From: JANSWY01 sp965243755
GTDB lineage: Bacteria; Bacteroidota; Bacteroidia; Cytophagales; Cyclobacteriaceae
Reading direction: 5' to 3'
DNA: 64,000 nucleotides
NCBI GenBank assembly: GCA_965243755.1
Contig: CBDEVW010000006.1
Span: forward strand, 992,001-1,056,000
Shown: in pieces, positions 60,240 to 64,000 of the stretch
How the letters are laid out: every line of letters begins with the position of its first letter
Numbering within the stretch: position 1 is the first letter of the stretch
The notes under the pieces: model-generated
Databases searched by the model: none
What the model saw: only the letters and a program-made list of their open reading frames with translations
What the model was told of the DNA's origin: nothing
Made by a program: the position numbers and the translations under genes

Positions 60240-63200
60240 ATGAGACCAACACTTCTACTGTACCTGATCCTCCTCGGTAGCTATGCCTTCGGGCAGATCC
60301 GTACCGATAACCTGGAGGGAGAATATCGGTTCACCAATTCGTCGTTCGATGATACCGCTGGTGAAAACAATCTTACGCAAAATGGAAGTTCACTTGTTCA
60401 CAGCGAAAACAGAGCAGGCGGAACCGCAAGAGCCATCACATTGAATGGCGATTACCTCACCAGAAATGGAATGGCAGATTCACCCATGTCCATCAGTTTC
60501 TGGATCAAGACCACTACCAATGATGCCAATAAAAGGGTAATCATAGACCAGACAGAGCGAACATCCGATACCGAAGGCTTTACGCAAAGAGGATGGTATG
60601 CCTACCTGAAAGATGGCAAAGTAGGCGTTGCAGCCAACTTCCTTAGTCATTACTGGAACAATACAGCGGCTGGTGCTGATAAGCACTCCGGGTATTTTGA
60701 TACGGAAGCCACAGGAATTGTGTCAGATGGCACCTGGCATCATGTTACTTTCACCGCTTCAGGACAAAAAATATCTACCTGGACTGGTTCTTCATGGACC
60801 TATCAGGTGCGATATACTTATGGGTTATATGTAGATGGTAAATTCGAGGCAAGCAACAACGTTGAGGTAGGAGTGAGCCAGGTCGGGTTATATTGGCGTT
60901 TGGTGAATCCGGATGTAAGGTTAACAATAGGTAATAATAAATCCGGTAATTCGGCCAATGTCTACGAAGATGAAATTGATGACATAAGGCTATACAATAC
61001 AGTGATTACACTTTCTGACATTACAGTACTCGCTGCAGAGACTGGTTGCGCAGGAAGTACGGGAGTTACGGCAAGTACTCAAGACATTACGATTCAACTC
61101 GACGCAGATGGTAATGCTTCAATTACACCTGAAGATATCGACAATGGGTCTGTCAATACCTGTGGAGATACTCCGACCATGACACTGGACATCACCAGTT
61201 TTACCTGTGATGACCTTGGAGACAATACCGTGACCCTTAGCGTGGAAGATGAAGATGGATTTACTGATCAGGCTACAGCGATAGTGTCGGTGGAGCCATT
61301 GATCACTGTAAGTGCTCAAAGTGCCATGACGACCGTCTATCTCGACGAAAATGGTATGGTTACAGTTAATGCAGATGCCATCGATGACGGCTCTACAACC
61401 TCCTGTGGTGCAGAACACATTACCCTCAGCCTGGATCAAACCGATTTTGACTGCACCCAGGTGGGAAATAATATTACCGTGACACTTACCGCTACTGATG
61501 ATTATGGTAACTCAGAAAGTACCACTGCATTGGTCATGCCGGAAGATACCATTGCTCCAACGGTAGTTGGAAAAGACATTTCATTAACCCTTGATGAAAA
61601 TACGGGCACAGCATCCATTACAACTGTTGATGTTGACAATGGCTCAACAGACAATTGTTCGGTTACCCTGTCTCTCTCTAAAAGTAGTTTTGCCTGTGAG
61701 GATATTGGTGAAAATGAAGTCACACTTACCGGTACAGATAACAGAGGAAACAGCAGCTCAGTAGTGGTTACGGTTACCGTCAATTCGATTGTCAATGATG
61801 AAACAATCACTTCAAATACTACTGCTTTTTGTCCGGACGGTAACTCTGGTGCAACCATATCCACGGGTAGTTCTGTGGCAAACGTCACTTATTACCTAAG
61901 AAACAGTGCAGACAACAGCATTGTAGACGGACCCGTTGCAGGGACTGGTTCAGCACTCGACTTTAGTACTGGAAACATTTCAGAAACAACTACCTATAAC
62001 ATCTACGCGGAGTTCAGTAATGCCACACCTACCAACTACGGTTTGGATTTTGATGGTGTAGATGACTACCTCTCTTCAGGCATTGACAGCAATTTTGATT
62101 ACGCTGCAGGGTTTACCTATGAAGCCTGGGTGAAAAGCCCATTACCGGGTTCAACTGGTGGTTATTTACCAGTGTTTTTCCTGGGAACAAGTGCAGTAAG
62201 TGATGTGGAAATCTATACTCAGCAAACTACCAATAACCTGGTAGTAGTATTCAATAGAGGAAAATCTGGTCTGGGCGGTTATTCCTTTACACCTCCACCC
62301 AATGACACCTGGTATCATCTGGCAGTAACCTATGATGGCACCACTGTTAAGGCATATTACGACGGGGTGGAGCAAACTATTGTGGATGCATCAAATCCTC
62401 CTGGTGCACTTACAAAAACTTCAGGAGCTTCCATGAGTGTGGGTTACATTAATGCCTCCGCTTTTCTAAATAGCTGGGGATCAAAGAATTTTCTGGGCCA
62501 AATGGATGAAATAAGAGTTTGGAATACCGTAAGAACTCCAACTGAAATTGCTGACAATAAGGACAGTTGTGCAGATGGCAGTGAAACTGGATTGGTAGCA
62601 TATTTTTCATTGAATGAAGCCAGTGGAAGCAGCGCAACGAATGAGGTGGACAACAGCTCAGCTACTTTGTACAACATGGATGCGACGGACTGGATCGAAC
62701 CAACCATCACCCTGACATGCGAGCCGGAAACCTGTGGTGTTCAATTGAGCCAGGAAATAAAGATCGGGGACAGTGAAGCACCATCAGTATTAGGAACTGA
62801 TCTAACGATACAATTGGATCAAACCGGCGCAGCAAGTATTTCTGCGGAGCAGTTAGACAATGGGTCCACTGACAATTGTACAGCAACTGAAGACCTTGAA
62901 TTTTCGGCTTCACAGACAGCATTTGATTGTGATGATGTTGGAACAAATTCAATCACATTCTATGTCACAGACCTGGCAGGAAATGTGGGGGAAGCAACAG
63001 TGGAGATCACTGTGGAAGACAATGAAGCACCTACGGCCAATGCATCGGACCTTTCAGTAAGCCTGGATGAAAATGGACAGGTGACAGTTGATCCGGCAGA
63101 TGCAGACAATGGTTCGTCTGATAATTGTAACCTTGAGTTTACTTTGAGCCAGACAAGCTTTGATTGTTCGCATGTCGGCGAAAATACTGTCGACTTCACC

Positions 63201-64000
63201 GTCACAGACCCGGCAGGGAATGCCTCAACAGCTTCCATAACCATCACGGTGACCGATGACATAGCACCAACTGTGATCACAAAGAACCTTGAAATGTCAT
63301 TGGATGAAAACGGACTGGCCGTATTGAATGCATTGGATTTTGATAGTGCTTCATATGATAACTGTACTGCCGTAGGTGACCTGCTGTTCGAATTAAGCTC
63401 CGATACCTTAACCTGCAGTCACATTGGTAACAATAGCATTGGCCTTACAGTGACCGACGAATCTGGAAATGTCTCTTCTACCACAGTGTTTGTTGAAATT
63501 TCGGATGATACGGCACCCGTGGTTCTTGCACAGGATATTGTGGTGTGGCTGGATGATAATTTGACTGCAACAATTACCGCAGAGGATGTAGATGCCGGTT
63601 CATACGACAATTGTGGACTAACTACACTAACACTTGATGTATCAACATTTGGTGAGCAAAACATTGGTGAAAATACAGTACAGCTGACTGGTATTGACAA
63701 CAGCAATCTGGAGGCCACTGCAAATGCGATTGTTATGGTTAAGGAAAAACTAACCCATCAATTGACCTTCGATGCAGTGGCAGATAAGACTTACGGAGAC
63801 GCAGCATTTGCAGTAAATGTCAATTCAGATCTTGGTCTGACGGCTCAATACAATATGGTAAGCGGTCCCGCTACGATGAATGAAGGCATGGTACAAATCA
63901 CCGGAGTGGGAGAGGTCGTGGTGGAAGCAACCCACGCTGGAAATGATTCAGTTTATGCCGCCTCCACGCAGTTGACCATTCAGGTATTACCAGCAAGTTT
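60240..64000 (+). CDS. giant secreted adhesin-like protein with LamG and Cys-containing HYR/Ig-like repeats (cut by window end)
   Basis: The frame starts MRPTLLLYLILLGSYAFGQI (signal peptide) and stays open to the last base, so at least 1253 residues are present. The order is as follows. A LamG-like domain (about 20-260; GEYRFTNSSFDDTAGENN, DGTWHHVTFTASGQ) and three about 85-residue repeats come first. Then follow a linker with ITSNTTAFCPDG, a second LamG domain (about 600-760; LDFDGVDDYLSSGIDSNFDY), four more repeats, and an MBG-like domain (DKTYGDAAFAVNVNSDLGLT). Most repeats carry DNGSxDNC and a second Cys (FDCxxVG), probably a disulfide. It should be a surface adhesin or matrix protein. 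A T9SS tail would be beyond the window. Confidence 0.9.
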   Translation, partial: MRPTLLLYLILLGSYAFGQIRTDNLEGEYRFTNSSFDDTAGENNLTQNGSSLVHSENRAGGTARAITLNGDYLTRNGMADSPMSISFWIKTTTNDANKRVIIDQTERTSDTEGFTQRGWYAYLKDGKVGVAANFLSHYWNNTAAGADKHSGYFDTEATGIVSDGTWHHVTFTASGQKISTWTGSSWTYQVRYTYGLYVDGKFEASNNVEVGVSQVGLYWRLVNPDVRLTIGNNKSGNSANVYEDEIDDIRLYNTVITLSDITVLAAETGCAGSTGVTASTQDITIQLDADGNASITPEDIDNGSVNTCGDTPTMTLDITSFTCDDLGDNTVTLSVEDEDGFTDQATAIVSVEPLITVSAQSAMTTVYLDENGMVTVNADAIDDGSTTSCGAEHITLSLDQTDFDCTQVGNNITVTLTATDDYGNSESTTALVMPEDTIAPTVVGKDISLTLDENTGTASITTVDVDNGSTDNCSVTLSLSKSSFACEDIGENEVTLTGTDNRGNSSSVVVTVTVNSIVNDETITSNTTAFCPDGNSGATISTGSSVANVTYYLRNSADNSIVDGPVAGTGSALDFSTGNISETTTYNIYAEFSNATPTNYGLDFDGVDDYLSSGIDSNFDYAAGFTYEAWVKSPLPGSTGGYLPVFFLGTSAVSDVEIYTQQTTNNLVVVFNRGKSGLGGYSFTPPPNDTWYHLAVTYDGTTVKAYYDGVEQTIVDASNPPGALTKTSGASMSVGYINASAFLNSWGSKNFLGQMDEIRVWNTVRTPTEIADNKDSCADGSETGLVAYFSLNEASGSSATNEVDNSSATLYNMDATDWIEPTITLTCEPETCGVQLSQEIKIGDSEAPSVLGTDLTIQLDQTGAASISAEQLDNGSTDNCTATEDLEFSASQTAFDCDDVGTNSITFYVTDLAGNVGEATVEITVEDNEAPTANASDLSVSLDENGQVTVDPADADNGSSDNCNLEFTLSQTSFDCSHVGENTVDFTVTDPAGNASTASITITVTDDIAPTVITKNLEMSLDENGLAVLNALDFDSASYDNCTAVGDLLFELSSDTLTCSHIGNNSIGLTVTDESGNVSSTTVFVEISDDTAPVVLAQDIVVWLDDNLTATITAEDVDAGSYDNCGLTTLTLDVSTFGEQNIGENTVQLTGIDNSNLEATANAIVMVKEKLTHQLTFDAVADKTYGDAAFAVNVNSDLGLTAQYNMVSGPATMNEGMVQITGVGEVVVEATHAGNDSVYAASTQLTIQVLPAS

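Overview
The window comes from a Bacteroidota chromosome, most likely the order Cytophagales. Direct indications are a TonB-dependent receptor tail, a type IX secretion (T9SS) C-terminal sorting domain on a polysaccharide monooxygenase, LytS-type kinases paired with LytTR regulators, PadR-controlled FtsX-like permeases, a tail-fibre-like coiled-coil protein, and promoters of the TTG-N19-TAnnTTTG type. Genus and species cannot be read from this. No rRNA, tRNA, CRISPR array, transposase or integrase was seen.

Layout. 1-7.6 kb: receptor tail, small secreted NTF2-like protein, LuxR regulator, MFS exporter plus TPR adenylate/guanylate cyclase operon, DEAD-box helicase. 7.6-12.3 kb: a five-gene minus-strand glycosyltransferase operon. 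12.4-19.9 kb: a thioredoxin-OmpA fusion followed by an operon of two tandem secreted caspase-like/SEL1 proteins and a secreted papain-like/DUF4384 protein; this is the most system-like block. 19.9-25.9 kb and 32.8-37.7 kb: repeat-dense accessory DNA with small or broken genes (an isolated methyltransferase with attC-like flanks, an HNH nuclease fragment cut by a hairpin-ended element, a membrane-protein remnant, a YARHG gene with an in-frame stop). 26-32.8 kb: ABC-2/M1-peptidase transporter with a divergent LytS/LytTR pair. 37.7-41.8 kb: DinB-like protein, secreted zincin candidate, and an ECF sigma operon whose anti-sigma-like protein is fused to a YCII domain. 42-43.8 kb: chitin-type AA10 LPMO with a T9SS tail. 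44.8-49.9 kb: PadR, MacB-type permease, thioredoxin, FGE-like operon. 50-55 kb: FGE-like protein, PPK2, GreB-like factor, a DUF559 nuclease bracketed by palindromic dimers, SIMPL protein. 55.4-60.1 kb: two paralogous TPR/LytS kinases and one LytTR regulator. 60.2 kb to the window end: a giant cysteine-repeat LamG adhesin, cut by the window edge.

The most unusual signal in non-coding DNA is a family of three 228-229 bp elements (20.1, 35.1 and 43.9 kb). They share their ends and length but carry four locus-specific quasi-palindromic units spaced about 21-22 bp apart, which fold into two successive hairpins. Pairing is clearly kept in two copies (20.1 and 35.1 kb) while the core sequence is replaced. 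Around them lies a second abundant family, a GC-rich repeat of about 400 bp with REP-like hairpins and a 14-bp variable tandem repeat. These repeat families mark where genes have been truncated or inserted.
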